A stretch of DNA of 64,000 nt from positions 1 to 64,000 of the forward strand of contig JAZKIW010000028.1 of the NCBI GenBank assembly GCA_040384625.1. Reading direction: 5' to 3'. Origin of the DNA: CADEEN01 sp040384625. GTDB lineage: Bacteria; Pseudomonadota; Gammaproteobacteria; Burkholderiales; Burkholderiaceae_C. Below are positions 8,096 to 17,440 of the stretch, piece after piece. The translations under genes and the position numbers were made by a program. Within the stretch, counting starts at the first letter, position 1; each line of letters begins with the position of its first letter. The notes under the pieces are model-generated. The model did no database searches, had not been told where the DNA came from, and was given only the letters and a program-made list of their open reading frames with translations.

Positions 8096-9359
8096 CGCTG
8101 CTCACCTGGTGCAACACGCGCTGCGGGAACGGAATGCTGACGCCCAGGGCATCGAGTGAGCGCAGCAGAGCCAGATTGACGTCGCTGCGCACATTGCCCT
8201 GACCGTTCTCCGGATCACCGATCCAGAAGCCGACCGAGAGATCGAGGCCATCGGCACCGAAACCGGCCAGTTGCGCTTGCGGCGCAGGCGTCTTCAGCAC
8301 ACGCGGCACTGCGACAACTGCCGCTGCCAAGCGTGGCAGCAAGGCGTCGAGGTCGGTGCCATAGGCCACCTGCAGGGTGGTTGCAATCTGCACCTGCGGA
8401 TCGGCGAGAGAAGAATTCTCGACCCGCTGCGTGATCAGCATCTCGTTGGGCACGATCGATTCGCGGCCGTTCAAGGCGCGGATCACGGTGTAACGGGTGT
8501 TGATGTCGGTGACGCGGCCTTCGAAGTTGTCGACCCTGACCATGTCACCGATGCGCAGACTGCGCTCGGCCAGGATCACGAAGCCGCTGACGTAGTTGGC
8601 GGCCAGCTTCTGCAGGCCGAAGCCCAGGCCGACGCCGAGCGCCCCGCCGAACACGCTCAGCGCGCCGAGCGGGATGCCGGCAGCTGACAGCGCCAGCAGC
8701 AGACCGACCAGCAGGAGCATGGCTCGCGTGGCGTTGGCGGCGATCTTGCGCACCGACAGGTTGTGCGTCGCCCCTGCCAGCAGGCGTGACTCGATGGCCG
8801 CCGAGAGCCACAGCATCGCCACCAGCACCACGCCCGCCGAGAGCGCGCCTTCGATCAGGCTGCGCAGCGAGACATCGGTGCCGCCGAGCTTCCAGTGGAT
8901 GGCTTCGAGTTCGTTCAGCACGACCGGCAGCAGGCCGGTCACCCACAGCACCATCGCGCCCCAGACCAGCCAAGACAGCGTGCGTTCGAGCACTCGCACC
9001 GTCTGCGAGTTCGGGAAGGCGACCCGAAGCACACGCACCGCGACACGGATCAGCACCAGGGAGGCCAGGATCGGGACGGCCAGGTGCAGCAGCGCAATGG
9101 CCAACGCCGACGAGGCCAGCAAGTTGCGAGCTGCCAGGGCCAGCAGCAGCGCGGCCACCGGGAACAGGACGCCGTCGACGATGCGCTCGCCGAACCAGAC
9201 ACTGTTCGGGCGATGCTGCGGGTCGAGGCTCAGGCGCGCCAGACGCACCAGCAGCCAAGCGCCACCGAGGCAGGCCGCCAGCACGGCCAGTTCGATCAGG
9301 ACGCTGGGTCGCGTCAGCGCGGCCAGCCAGGCGTCCAGATCCTCAGCGGGTGCGATCAC
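8034..9359 (-). CDS. Mechanosensitive ion channel family protein (MscS)
   Basis: 441 residues, a larger MscS-family inner-membrane protein. There are several N-terminal transmembrane helices (about 20-40, 65-85, 95-115, 135-155, 180-200, 215-235), then the Gly/Ala-rich pore helix (GALSVFGGALGVGLGFGLQKLAANYVSG). The family beta-domain follows with SLRIGDMVRVDNFEGRVTDI and the IVPNEMLITQRVEN strand, and the cytoplasmic alpha-beta domain. Gated by membrane tension to release solutes on osmotic downshock. The final 20 residues (Ser/Pro/Ala-rich) are encoded in the region overlapping the VOC gene. It starts 81 bp downstream of the HDAC-like gene on the same strand. Confidence 0.94.
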   Translation of the reverse strand: MIAPAEDLDAWLAALTRPSVLIELAVLAACLGGAWLLVRLARLSLDPQHRPNSVWFGERIVDGVLFPVAALLLALAARNLLASSALAIALLHLAVPILASLVLIRVAVRVLRVAFPNSQTVRVLERTLSWLVWGAMVLWVTGLLPVVLNELEAIHWKLGGTDVSLRSLIEGALSAGVVLVAMLWLSAAIESRLLAGATHNLSVRKIAANATRAMLLLVGLLLALSAAGIPLGALSVFGGALGVGLGFGLQKLAANYVSGFVILAERSLRIGDMVRVDNFEGRVTDINTRYTVIRALNGRESIVPNEMLITQRVENSSLADPQVQIATTLQVAYGTDLDALLPRLAAAVVAVPRVLKTPAPQAQLAGFGADGLDLSVGFWIGDPENGQGNVRSDVNLALLRSLDALGVSIPFPQRVLHQVSSVSEPPRSAPPSSAAASPGLR

Positions 9360-9440
9360 GTGGACCCCTCGCCCGACAGGTCGGTCGATCCCCCGAGGTG
9401 ATGCACGGCCGGCTCCGGGCGGCCCAGCGCTCGGCCGCCA

Positions 9441-10376
9441 TCAGGCCACGCCTGCCAGCACGCGCAGGTGGGCCGCGACACTGCGGGCCAGGGCGCCCAG
9501 GTTGTAGCCGCCTTCGAGGCAGGACACGATCCGGCCTTGCGCGTGACGCTCGGCCACGTCGAGCAAGCGGCGCGTGATCCAGGCGTAGTCGGCCTCGACC
9601 AGGCCGAGTTGGCCGAGTTCGTCTTCGCGGTGCGCATCGAAGCCGGCCGAAATGAACAGCATCTGCGGCTTGAACGCCTCCAGCCGCGGCATCCACATCT
9701 CGTCGATCGCGGCCCGCACCACGTCACCACGAGAGTACGGCGCAATCGGCACGTTGACCATGTTCGTGCCCTTGGGCACCGCGCCGCTGTAGGGATACAG
9801 CGGGTGCTGAAAGATGCTGGCCATCAACACACGTTCGTCGCCAGCGATGATGTCCTCGGTGCCATTGCCGTGGTGGACGTCGAAGTCGATGATCGCCACG
9901 CGCTCCAGTCCGCGCACGTCCAGTGCATGGCGCGCGGCCACCGCGACGTTGTTGAAGAAGCAGAAACCCATCGCCTGGCTGCGTGTCGCGTGGTGCCCGG
10001 GCGGCCGCACCGCGCAAAAGGCGTTGGCGGCGTTGCCATCGATCACCGCGTCGGTGGCGGCCAGCGCAGCGCCGGCACCGCGCATGACCGCCTGCCAGGT
10101 GCCCGGGCCGGCGCTCGTGTCCGGGTCGAGCGCCAGGTGCTCTCCGGCCGCCAGGGTGCCGATCGAATCCTGCAACTGGTTGACGAAACCCTGGCTGTGG
10201 GCACGCGCGATCTGCTCCAGCTCGGCCAGCGGGGCCTCGCGCAGGTCCAGCGCGTCGGTCAGGCCGGTGGCGATCAGGTGGTCGCGGATGGCATCCAGGC
10301 GCTGCGGACACTCCGGATGGCCGCGGCCCATGTCATGTGCACGGCAATCGGCATGGCTGAAGAAGGCAGTGGTCAT
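9441..10376 (-). CDS. Histone deacetylase family protein (zinc amidohydrolase, AcuC/APAH-like)
   Basis: 311 residues of the arginase/deacetylase fold. Motifs run HPECPQRL near the N-terminus, RPPGHHA (paired active-site His), then DFDVHHGNGT and GFDAHRED, which carry the Asp-His-Asp zinc ligands, and the C-terminal EGGYNLGALA. Bacterial members deacetylate acetylpolyamines or small acyl-amides rather than histones; which of these is acted on here is not visible. ATG 10376 was chosen because homology begins at MTTAFFSHADC. Divergent from moxR with only 33 bp between start codons. Confidence 0.94.
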   Translation of the reverse strand: MTTAFFSHADCRAHDMGRGHPECPQRLDAIRDHLIATGLTDALDLREAPLAELEQIARAHSQGFVNQLQDSIGTLAAGEHLALDPDTSAGPGTWQAVMRGAGAALAATDAVIDGNAANAFCAVRPPGHHATRSQAMGFCFFNNVAVAARHALDVRGLERVAIIDFDVHHGNGTEDIIAGDERVLMASIFQHPLYPYSGAVPKGTNMVNVPIAPYSRGDVVRAAIDEMWMPRLEAFKPQMLFISAGFDAHREDELGQLGLVEADYAWITRRLLDVAERHAQGRIVSCLEGGYNLGALARSVAAHLRVLAGVA

Positions 10377-10396
10377 GGCAGCGAAATGTTTTCGGT

Positions 10397-10402
10397 TATG
10401 GT
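10397..10402 (+). promoter_or_regulatory. Possible -10 hexamer directly before moxR
   Basis: TATGGT ends 7 nt before the ATG at 10410, so transcription would begin at or next to the start codon. No Shine-Dalgarno is visible. Weaker than the matching cases at mltB, mutL, dedA and thyA, and alternative in-frame starts (10386, 10398) would contradict it. Confidence 0.3.
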
Positions 10403-10409
10403 GCCGCGC

Positions 10410-11341
<932 letters not shown>

Positions 11342-11345
<4 letters not shown>

Positions 11346-12295
11346 TCGCTCGCCTGCGCGACCGCGTGCGCCGCTGGTGGGTGGCACGCCACCCGCGTAC
11401 CGACAGCTGGACCCTGACCCAGCGCAACATCTACATCGTGCCCACGCGGGCCGGCTTCGTCTTCGCCGCCGTGCTGATGGTGATGCTGCTGGCTGCCATC
11501 AACTACCAGCTGAACCTGGGCTATGTGCTGACCTTCCTGCTGGCCGGCGCCGGTTTCGTGTCGATGCACCTGACGCACAACACCCTGCGCGGCCTGACCC
11601 TGCACCTGAAGCCGCCCCAGCCCGGGTTCGCTGGCGAGGCCTTGCCGCTGGAAGTGGTGCTGAACAGCCCGTCGCGCCTGCAGCACGGCGTGGGCCTGGG
11701 TTTCGATGGCGTGGACCGCAGCCATGACGTCTTCGTCGATGTACCGGCCGGTGGCCAGTCCAGCGCACACCTGACGCTGCGGCCGCCGCAGCGCGGCCTG
11801 CACGACGTGCCGACCTTGCGCGCCGAGACGCGTTACCCCTTCGGCCTGTTCCGAGCCTGGACCGTATGGCGCCCGGCGGCGCAGGTGTTGGCCTGGCCCG
11901 CGCCCGAGCGGCCCCTGGCGCCTCTGCCCGCAGCCCCTGCGGCGGCGGGCGACGCTGCCCAGCGCAAGGCCAGCGACAGCGGCGAGTTCGAAGGCGTGCG
12001 TGCCTACCGCCGCGGCGATGCCTTGAAACGCGTGGTCTGGAAGAAGGCCGCGCGCAACGGCGAGCTGGTGAGCCGCGAGGCCAGCAGTGCGCTGCAGCAG
12101 GAGCTGTGGCTCGACTGGCAGTTGGCGCAGCTGCCCGGCACCGAACCGCGCCTGTCGCGACTGGCGGCATGGGTGCTGGCGGCAGAGGCCGCCGGCGTGT
12201 CGCATGGCCTGCGCCTGCCCGGCGTGGAAATCACCCCGGGCAGCGGCAGCGCGCAGCAACGGCGCAGCCTGGATGCCTTGGCGCTGTGGTCATGA
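11342..12295 (+). CDS. DUF58 domain-containing protein
   Basis: 317 residues from GTG 11342, which overlaps the moxR stop (GTGA). Two hydrophobic helices near 35-75 place it in the inner membrane. The conserved DUF58 core is FEGVRAYRRGDALKRVVWKKAARNG (about 219-243). In the family this region is a degenerate von Willebrand A-like fold that works with MoxR ATPases. Translationally coupled at both ends (ATGA overlap with the next gene). Confidence 0.92.
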
Positions 12296-14355
12296 GCGCG
12301 GCGATTCCTGCAACCTGGTTGCCCAAGTGGCCGGGATGGTCGCACCTGCCGCGCGACGCGCGCGACGTGTTGTTCCTGCTCGCCGTGATCGGCTGGACCC
12401 TGGCCCCGCACTTCTCGCACCTGCCCTGGTGGTGTCCGCTGCTCACGGTCCTGGTCATCCTCTGGCGTGCACGCCTGGCGGTGGCCAATGCCGCGCTGCC
12501 GGGCCGCTGGCCCCTGATCGGCGTGCTGGTGCTGGCGATGGCCCTGACTTGGTGGAGCCACCGCACCCTGCTGGGCAAGGACGCCGGCATCACGATGCTG
12601 GTCGTGCTGATGGTGCTGAAGACCCTGGAGTTGCGCGCGCACCGCGATGCCCTGGTGGTGTTCTTCCTCGGCTTCTTCATCGTCCTGACCAACTTCCTCT
12701 ACTCGCAGTCTCTGGCCGTCGCCGCGACGATGCTGGTCTCGGTCTGGGGTCTGTTGACAGCCCTGGTGCTGGCTCACATGCCGGTCGGCCGCCCGCCACT
12801 CGCACGCGCCGGCGCGGTGGCGGCCAAGGCGGCCCTGTTGGGCGCGCCGATCATGGTGGTGCTCTTCATGCTCTTCCCCCGCATGGCGCCGCTCTGGGCC
12901 GTGCCGCAGGACACCCTGGCCAAGACCGGCATCTCGGGCAGCCTGCGCATGGGCGGCATCGCCGAACTGGCGCTGGACGAGAGCATCGCCTTTCGCGTGC
13001 GCTTCGACGGCGGTGCACGGCCACCACCGGGCGCCTTGTACTGGCGCGGCCCCGTGCTGGCGCGCTTCGATGGCACCGAGTGGACCCGGCTCGAGCCCAG
13101 TTACTCGAACGCACCGCGGCGCGGTGCCCAGTTGCGCGTGCAGGGTGCGGCGCTGGGCTACGAGATGACGCTCGAGCCGAACCGTTTGCCCTTGCTGCCC
13201 CTGCTCGAAGCCACGCCGAACAGCGATGCCGACGGGCCGCGGATCGACGGCCTGCGCGCTTTCATGCGCGGCGACCTGCAATGGGCCGCAGAGCGGCCGG
13301 TCACCGAGCGCCTGCGCCTGAGCGCGCGCGCCTACCTCGATCACCGCCACGGTCCGGTGAGCGACGAGTTATCGCTGCGCGACTACACCGACCTGCCGCC
13401 CGGCTACAACCCGCGAACCCTGGCCTGGGCTGCCGCCCTGCGCAACGAGCCGCGTCATGCCAACGCCACGCCCGAGCAGTTGGTCAACGCCGTGATGCTG
13501 CACATCCGCCGTGGCTTCACCTACACACTGACGCCAGGCACCTACGGCGACGACAACGAGGGCCGCTTTTCGATCGACGAGTTCTGGCTCGACCGCAAGC
13601 TGGGCTTCTGCGAGCACTTCTCGACCGCCTTCGTCGTCGTGATGCGGGCACTCGATGTGCCGGCGCGCATCGTCACCGGCTACCAAGGCGCCGACCCGGA
13701 CCTTCAGGACGGTTATCACGTCGTGCGCAACAGCTACGCCCATGCCTGGGCCGAGGTCTGGCTCGAAGGACGCGGCTGGGTGCGCGTCGACCCGACGGCG
13801 GCGGTGGCGCCGGAGCGCGTGGTGGCCAGCCGCGCGCTGCGCGCTCAGCCTGGCGCCGTCGCTGGTGCCATCGCGGCGATGAACCCGGCGCTCGTGGCGC
13901 GCTGGCGTGCCGCCTGGGAAAGCTTCAACAACCAATGGAACCAGTGGGTGCTGAACTACTCGCGCTCGGAGCAGTTCGACCTGCTGAAAGGTCTGGGCGT
14001 GCGTTCCCCAACCTGGGAAGACCTGGCCTACCTGCTGATCGGCCTGTTGAGTGGCGCCAGCCTCGTCGGTGCGGCCTGGGCCTGGTGGGATCGACACCGG
14101 CGCGACCCCTGGCAGCGTCTGCGCGCACGGCTCGTCAAGCGCCTGGCCGCGCTGGGCGTGACGGCCGAGGGGCACGAGGCGCCACGCCGGCTGGCACTGC
14201 GCGTGCGCGAACAATTCGGCAGCGCGGGTGAGGGCCTGGCGACGCAGCTGGAGGCGCTGGACGAGCAACGCTATGGTCGTCGCAGCGTTGCCCGACCCGA
14301 CCCGGCGTGGTGGCGTGCCTTCGTCAGTGCGGCGGCCGCAACGCGGCCGCGATAA
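12292..14355 (+). CDS. Transglutaminase-like membrane protein (TgpA/DUF3488 family)
   Basis: 687 residues. The N-terminal third (DUF3488) holds about six transmembrane helices. A periplasmic transglutaminase core follows with the catalytic triad in order: Cys in LGFCEHFSTAF (about 442), His in SYAHAWAEVW (about 484) and Asp in RVDPTAAV (about 500). Another helix near 575-595 precedes a cytoplasmic C-terminal DUF4129-like tail. P. aeruginosa TgpA, the named relative, is essential for viability; its substrate is unsettled. Start ATG 12292 overlaps the DUF58 stop by 4 bp. Together with moxR and DUF58 this forms a conserved three-gene unit. Confidence 0.93.
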   Translation: MSAAIPATWLPKWPGWSHLPRDARDVLFLLAVIGWTLAPHFSHLPWWCPLLTVLVILWRARLAVANAALPGRWPLIGVLVLAMALTWWSHRTLLGKDAGITMLVVLMVLKTLELRAHRDALVVFFLGFFIVLTNFLYSQSLAVAATMLVSVWGLLTALVLAHMPVGRPPLARAGAVAAKAALLGAPIMVVLFMLFPRMAPLWAVPQDTLAKTGISGSLRMGGIAELALDESIAFRVRFDGGARPPPGALYWRGPVLARFDGTEWTRLEPSYSNAPRRGAQLRVQGAALGYEMTLEPNRLPLLPLLEATPNSDADGPRIDGLRAFMRGDLQWAAERPVTERLRLSARAYLDHRHGPVSDELSLRDYTDLPPGYNPRTLAWAAALRNEPRHANATPEQLVNAVMLHIRRGFTYTLTPGTYGDDNEGRFSIDEFWLDRKLGFCEHFSTAFVVVMRALDVPARIVTGYQGADPDLQDGYHVVRNSYAHAWAEVWLEGRGWVRVDPTAAVAPERVVASRALRAQPGAVAGAIAAMNPALVARWRAAWESFNNQWNQWVLNYSRSEQFDLLKGLGVRSPTWEDLAYLLIGLLSGASLVGAAWAWWDRHRRDPWQRLRARLVKRLAALGVTAEGHEAPRRLALRVREQFGSAGEGLATQLEALDEQRYGRRSVARPDPAWWRAFVSAAAATRPR

Positions 14356-14356
14356 T
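14351..14356 (+). promoter_or_regulatory. -10 hexamer placed for a leaderless mltB transcript
   Basis: GATAAT ends 6 nt before the mltB ATG (14363), overlapping the stop codon of the preceding gene. Transcription would start at or just before the start codon. No Shine-Dalgarno is visible ahead of mltB. Confidence 0.45.
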
Positions 14357-14362
14357 CGTCGG

Positions 14363-15538
14363 ATGAGATTCCAGTTCGGCCGCGCGCTGGCGGCACGTTT
14401 GCTTGCGGCGTTGGTCGCTGCATTCACCCTCGGCGCCGCATCCCCGTCCAGGCCGGTAGATGCAGCCGCCGCAGGCTATGGCCAACGCGACGACGTGATG
14501 CGCTTTGTCGACGAGGTCGCCGCGCAACACCCTGAACTGGACCCGGCCTGGGTGCGTGAGCAACTGGCGCAGGCACGCCATGTGGCCGCAGCGACGCGGC
14601 TGATCATGCCCCCGCCCGCGGGCAGCGCGAAGAACTGGGCCGCCTACCGGGCCATCTTCATCGAGCGCAGTCGGATCGCCGCTGGCGTCGCCTTCTGGCG
14701 CGCCAACCAGGACTGGCTGGCGCGTGCCGAGGCGCGCTGGGGCGTGCCGCCCGAGATCGTCGTCGGCATCGTTGGTGTTGAGACGCTCTACGGCCGGATC
14801 CCCGGCACCTTCCGCACCCTGGATGTGCTGGCCACGCTGAGCTTCGACTTCCCCACCGGGCGCAGCGATCGCAGCCCCTTCTTCCGCGAGCAATTGCTGG
14901 AGCTGCTCCTGTGGTGTCAGCGCGAAGGGCGCGAGCCGGGCAGCGTGACCGGCTCCTTCGCCGGGGCCGTCGGCCTGCCGCAGTTCATGCCCGGCAGCAT
15001 CAACCGCTATGCAGTCGATTTCGACGAAGACGGGCACATCGAGCTGACGCGCAGCGACAACGCGGCCGACGTCATCGGCAGCGTCGCGCACTACCTGGCC
15101 GCCTTCGGCTGGTTGCGCGGCGTGCCGACGCACTACCCGGTCGCGCCACCGGTCGCGGTCGTCGACCGCGCCACCCTCCTGGTGCCCGACATCGTGCCGA
15201 GCTTCAGCCCTGCCCAATTCGTCGAGCGCGGCGCCGTACTGCCGCCCGAAGCCCTGGCACACGATGGGCTGCTGGCCCTGGTCGAATTGCAGAACGGATC
15301 CGCGGCCCCGAGCTACGTTGCCGGCACGAGCAACTTCTATGCAGTGACGCGCTACAACTGGTCGAGCTACTACGCACTGGCGGTAATTGAGCTGGGCCAG
15401 GCCGTGGCCAGGCTGGCGCCGCCGCTCCCGCTGCCGACAACCCCGCCGGCAGACGCGCCGAGGGTCGATGTCAGCCCTGCGCCGGATCCACCAGCGAGCG
15501 CAGCCAGTCCGGCATCGGCGCCGACTTCTGCGCCTTGA
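14363..15538 (+). CDS. mltB: Lytic murein transglycosylase B
   Basis: 391 residues. A signal peptide (about 1-32) is present with no clear lipobox, so likely a soluble periplasmic form. The MltB fold has catalytic Glu in VGVETLYGRIPG (about residue 139), then the GAVGLPQFMPGSINRYAVDFDEDGH region and HYPVAPP. It cleaves the MurNAc-GlcNAc glycosidic bond of peptidoglycan and leaves 1,6-anhydro ends. The last 40 residues are Pro/Ala/Ser-rich and 68 bp of coding sequence overlap the convergent thioesterase gene. Seven bp behind the transglutaminase gene, but with its own predicted -10. Confidence 0.94.
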   Translation: MRFQFGRALAARLLAALVAAFTLGAASPSRPVDAAAAGYGQRDDVMRFVDEVAAQHPELDPAWVREQLAQARHVAAATRLIMPPPAGSAKNWAAYRAIFIERSRIAAGVAFWRANQDWLARAEARWGVPPEIVVGIVGVETLYGRIPGTFRTLDVLATLSFDFPTGRSDRSPFFREQLLELLLWCQREGREPGSVTGSFAGAVGLPQFMPGSINRYAVDFDEDGHIELTRSDNAADVIGSVAHYLAAFGWLRGVPTHYPVAPPVAVVDRATLLVPDIVPSFSPAQFVERGAVLPPEALAHDGLLALVELQNGSAAPSYVAGTSNFYAVTRYNWSSYYALAVIELGQAVARLAPPLPLPTTPPADAPRVDVSPAPDPPASAASPASAPTSAP

Positions 15539-15902
15539 AGTCGGTCCAGACCGTCTTGGCGCCGCCCTCCGCGTAGACGAGGCCCGGCGCGTCGGCCCGC
15601 TCCAAGGTGATGTAGGTGTCGAAACTCGAACGCCCCGCGTTGGCCACGTAGTGCTTGGCCAGCACCTCGCCGGGATACTCCAGTTGCCGGATGAAGTTGC
15701 AGAAGGCGTTGACGATCACCGGGCCGAAGCCGCTCGGGTTGGGCGAAGCGCCGATCTCGAACAGCCACTCGAGACGCACCACTTCCATGTAGCGAAAGTA
15801 GAGCGTGTTGTTGACATGGCCCATCGCGTCCATGTCTCCCCAGCGGATCGGCATCCGCATCTGATGCGTCAGCCTCTTCTGTTGCGGCAGATCGAATCGC
15901 AT
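15471..15902 (-). CDS. Acyl-CoA thioesterase, 4HBT/YbgC hotdog family
   Basis: 143 residues from ATG 15902, which has an AGGTG ribosome site. An ATG at 15917 adds MAGAG but has no ribosome site. The hotdog fold signature is IRWGDMDAMGHVNNTLYFRYMEVVRLEW, where the Asp after the WGDMD turn and HVNN are the active-site region. Hydrolyses acyl-CoA thioesters; substrate unknown. Third gene of an SDR-yceH-thioesterase unit. Its 3' end overlaps mltB on the other strand. Confidence 0.9.
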   Translation of the reverse strand: MRFDLPQQKRLTHQMRMPIRWGDMDAMGHVNNTLYFRYMEVVRLEWLFEIGASPNPSGFGPVIVNAFCNFIRQLEYPGEVLAKHYVANAGRSSFDTYITLERADAPGLVYAEGGAKTVWTDFKAQKSAPMPDWLRSLVDPAQG

Positions 15903-15921
15903 GCCAGCACCTGCCATCGGT

Positions 15922-16572
15922 TCAGGGGAGGTCGAGGCCCAGCTCGCGCGCCAGGCGTTGCACCAAAGTTCGCAGGTCCGCTACTTCCGCGGCCAGCCGC
16001 GTCTGCTCGGCCTTCAAGGCAGCGAGCTCCCCGGCGCCGACCCCCATCGGGGTATCGCCCAATGCGGGCGTCGCGGGAAGCGCCACCTCCCCGGACAACA
16101 GGTGGGCCCAGCGCACCTCGCGCTCACCGGCAGCGCGCGGCAGCTTCAGCACGCGGGGCGGAAAGCGCTCGGCCAGTTCGGCCAGACAGGCTTCCACCAT
16201 TCCGATGTCGGCAAAGCGGTGTAGGCGCTCGCAGTTCAGGCGCAGTTCGGCGGCCGTCTGTGGGCCGCGCAGCATCAGGACCGCCAGCACGGCGACGGCC
16301 GCGTCCGGCACGCCCTGCACGCGACCCAGGTTGTGCTCGAACTTGACGACCCGGCTGCTGCTGCCCTCGAACACTAGGCTCAGGCCCTTCAGTCCATCGA
16401 CGGCGGTCAACACTTCGGCATCGCTGGCCTCGATCACCGGCGCGCGGGCCGTCTTCTGGTTGCAACCGGCGACGAGCGCATTCAGCGACAGCGGGTAGGT
16501 GTCCGGGACAGTGTGCTGCTTCTCGACCAGCACGCCGAGCACGCGGGCCTCCAGTGGGGTGAGATGACGCAA
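15922..16572 (-). CDS. YceH/DUF480 family protein
   Basis: 216 residues. The opening LTPLEARVLGVLVEKQHTVPDTYPLSLNALVAGCNQKTAR is diagnostic of DUF480 (YceH). Family structures show two winged-helix domains, suggesting a nucleic-acid-binding or regulatory role that is not proven. The C-terminus (about 175-216) is a predicted coiled coil (ELAALKAEQTRLAAEVADLR). It follows the SDR stop by 3 bp and precedes the thioesterase. Confidence 0.93.
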   Translation of the reverse strand: MRHLTPLEARVLGVLVEKQHTVPDTYPLSLNALVAGCNQKTARAPVIEASDAEVLTAVDGLKGLSLVFEGSSSRVVKFEHNLGRVQGVPDAAVAVLAVLMLRGPQTAAELRLNCERLHRFADIGMVEACLAELAERFPPRVLKLPRAAGEREVRWAHLLSGEVALPATPALGDTPMGVGAGELAALKAEQTRLAAEVADLRTLVQRLARELGLDLP

Positions 16573-16575
16573 GGA

Positions 16576-17358
16576 CTAGATCCCGAAACCGTCGTCGGCC
16601 GAAATCACCGCGCCGTTGACGAAGTGGCTTTCGTTGGCACACAGCATCATCAGCACCGCATCCAGATCCTGCGGCTTGCCGACGCGCTTTCTGGGCAGCA
16701 TCTGCACCAGCTTCTGGCCGGCCTCGGTCTGCCAATGGTGGTGGTTGATCTCGGTGTCGATGTAGCCCGGGCACAGCGCATTGACATTGATGCCGTGGCG
16801 ACCCCATTCGAGCGCCATCGCGCGCGTCATATGCACCACCGCGGCCTTGCTCATCGCATAAACGCCGATCTGGCCGAAGGCGCGCAGCCCGGCCATCGAC
16901 GCGATGTTGACGATGCGCCCGCCGGTGAAGGTACCCGGCGCCGCGCCCTTGCTGCGCGCGATCATGCGCTTGGCCACCTCCTGCGCCACGAAGAAGGCGC
17001 CTCTGGTGTTGGTGTTCATCACGAAGTCGTAGTCCTCGGGCGTCACCTCGGTCAGCTTCTGCGTGCTGCCGACACCCGAGTTGTTGACCAGGATGTCGAT
17101 CGTGCCCATCTCGGTCTCGGCATGCGCGACCGCCGCCCGGATGCTGTCGTTGTCGGTCACGTCCATACCGACCACATGCGCCTCGCCGCCCTCGGCCTCG
17201 ATCTCGGCGCGCAGGGTCTTCAGGCGTTCGATGCGGCGCGCCGCGAGCACCACACCGGCGCCCGCCGCCGACAGGGTCTTGGCGAACTGCGCGCCCAGGC
17301 CGCTCGAAGCGCCCGTAACGAGCGCCACGCGGCCGGAGAGATCGATTTGATACGCCAT
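16576..17358 (-). CDS. SDR family NAD(P)-dependent oxidoreductase
   Basis: 260 residues, classical short-chain dehydrogenase. The cofactor motif TGASSGLG is at residues 15-22, an acidic residue in DVTDNDS helps adenine binding, NNSG is present, the catalytic Ser is in IASMAG and YAMSK supplies the Tyr/Lys. AGGGGAA precedes ATG 17358. Substrate is unknown; the downstream thioesterase and the divergent ETF-ubiquinone oxidoreductase hint at acyl-CoA metabolism, but that is inference. Divergent from the ETF-QO gene across 82 bp. Confidence 0.94.
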   Translation of the reverse strand: MAYQIDLSGRVALVTGASSGLGAQFAKTLSAAGAGVVLAARRIERLKTLRAEIEAEGGEAHVVGMDVTDNDSIRAAVAHAETEMGTIDILVNNSGVGSTQKLTEVTPEDYDFVMNTNTRGAFFVAQEVAKRMIARSKGAAPGTFTGGRIVNIASMAGLRAFGQIGVYAMSKAAVVHMTRAMALEWGRHGINVNALCPGYIDTEINHHHWQTEAGQKLVQMLPRKRVGKPQDLDAVLMMLCANESHFVNGAVISADDGFGI

Positions 17359-17440
17359 GTGTTTCCCCTGGCTGAGATGCTGCTTCACGATAGCACGCGC
17401 TCTTAGAATCCTCCCCGCTCTCCCACTGCCCCCTGCCCCC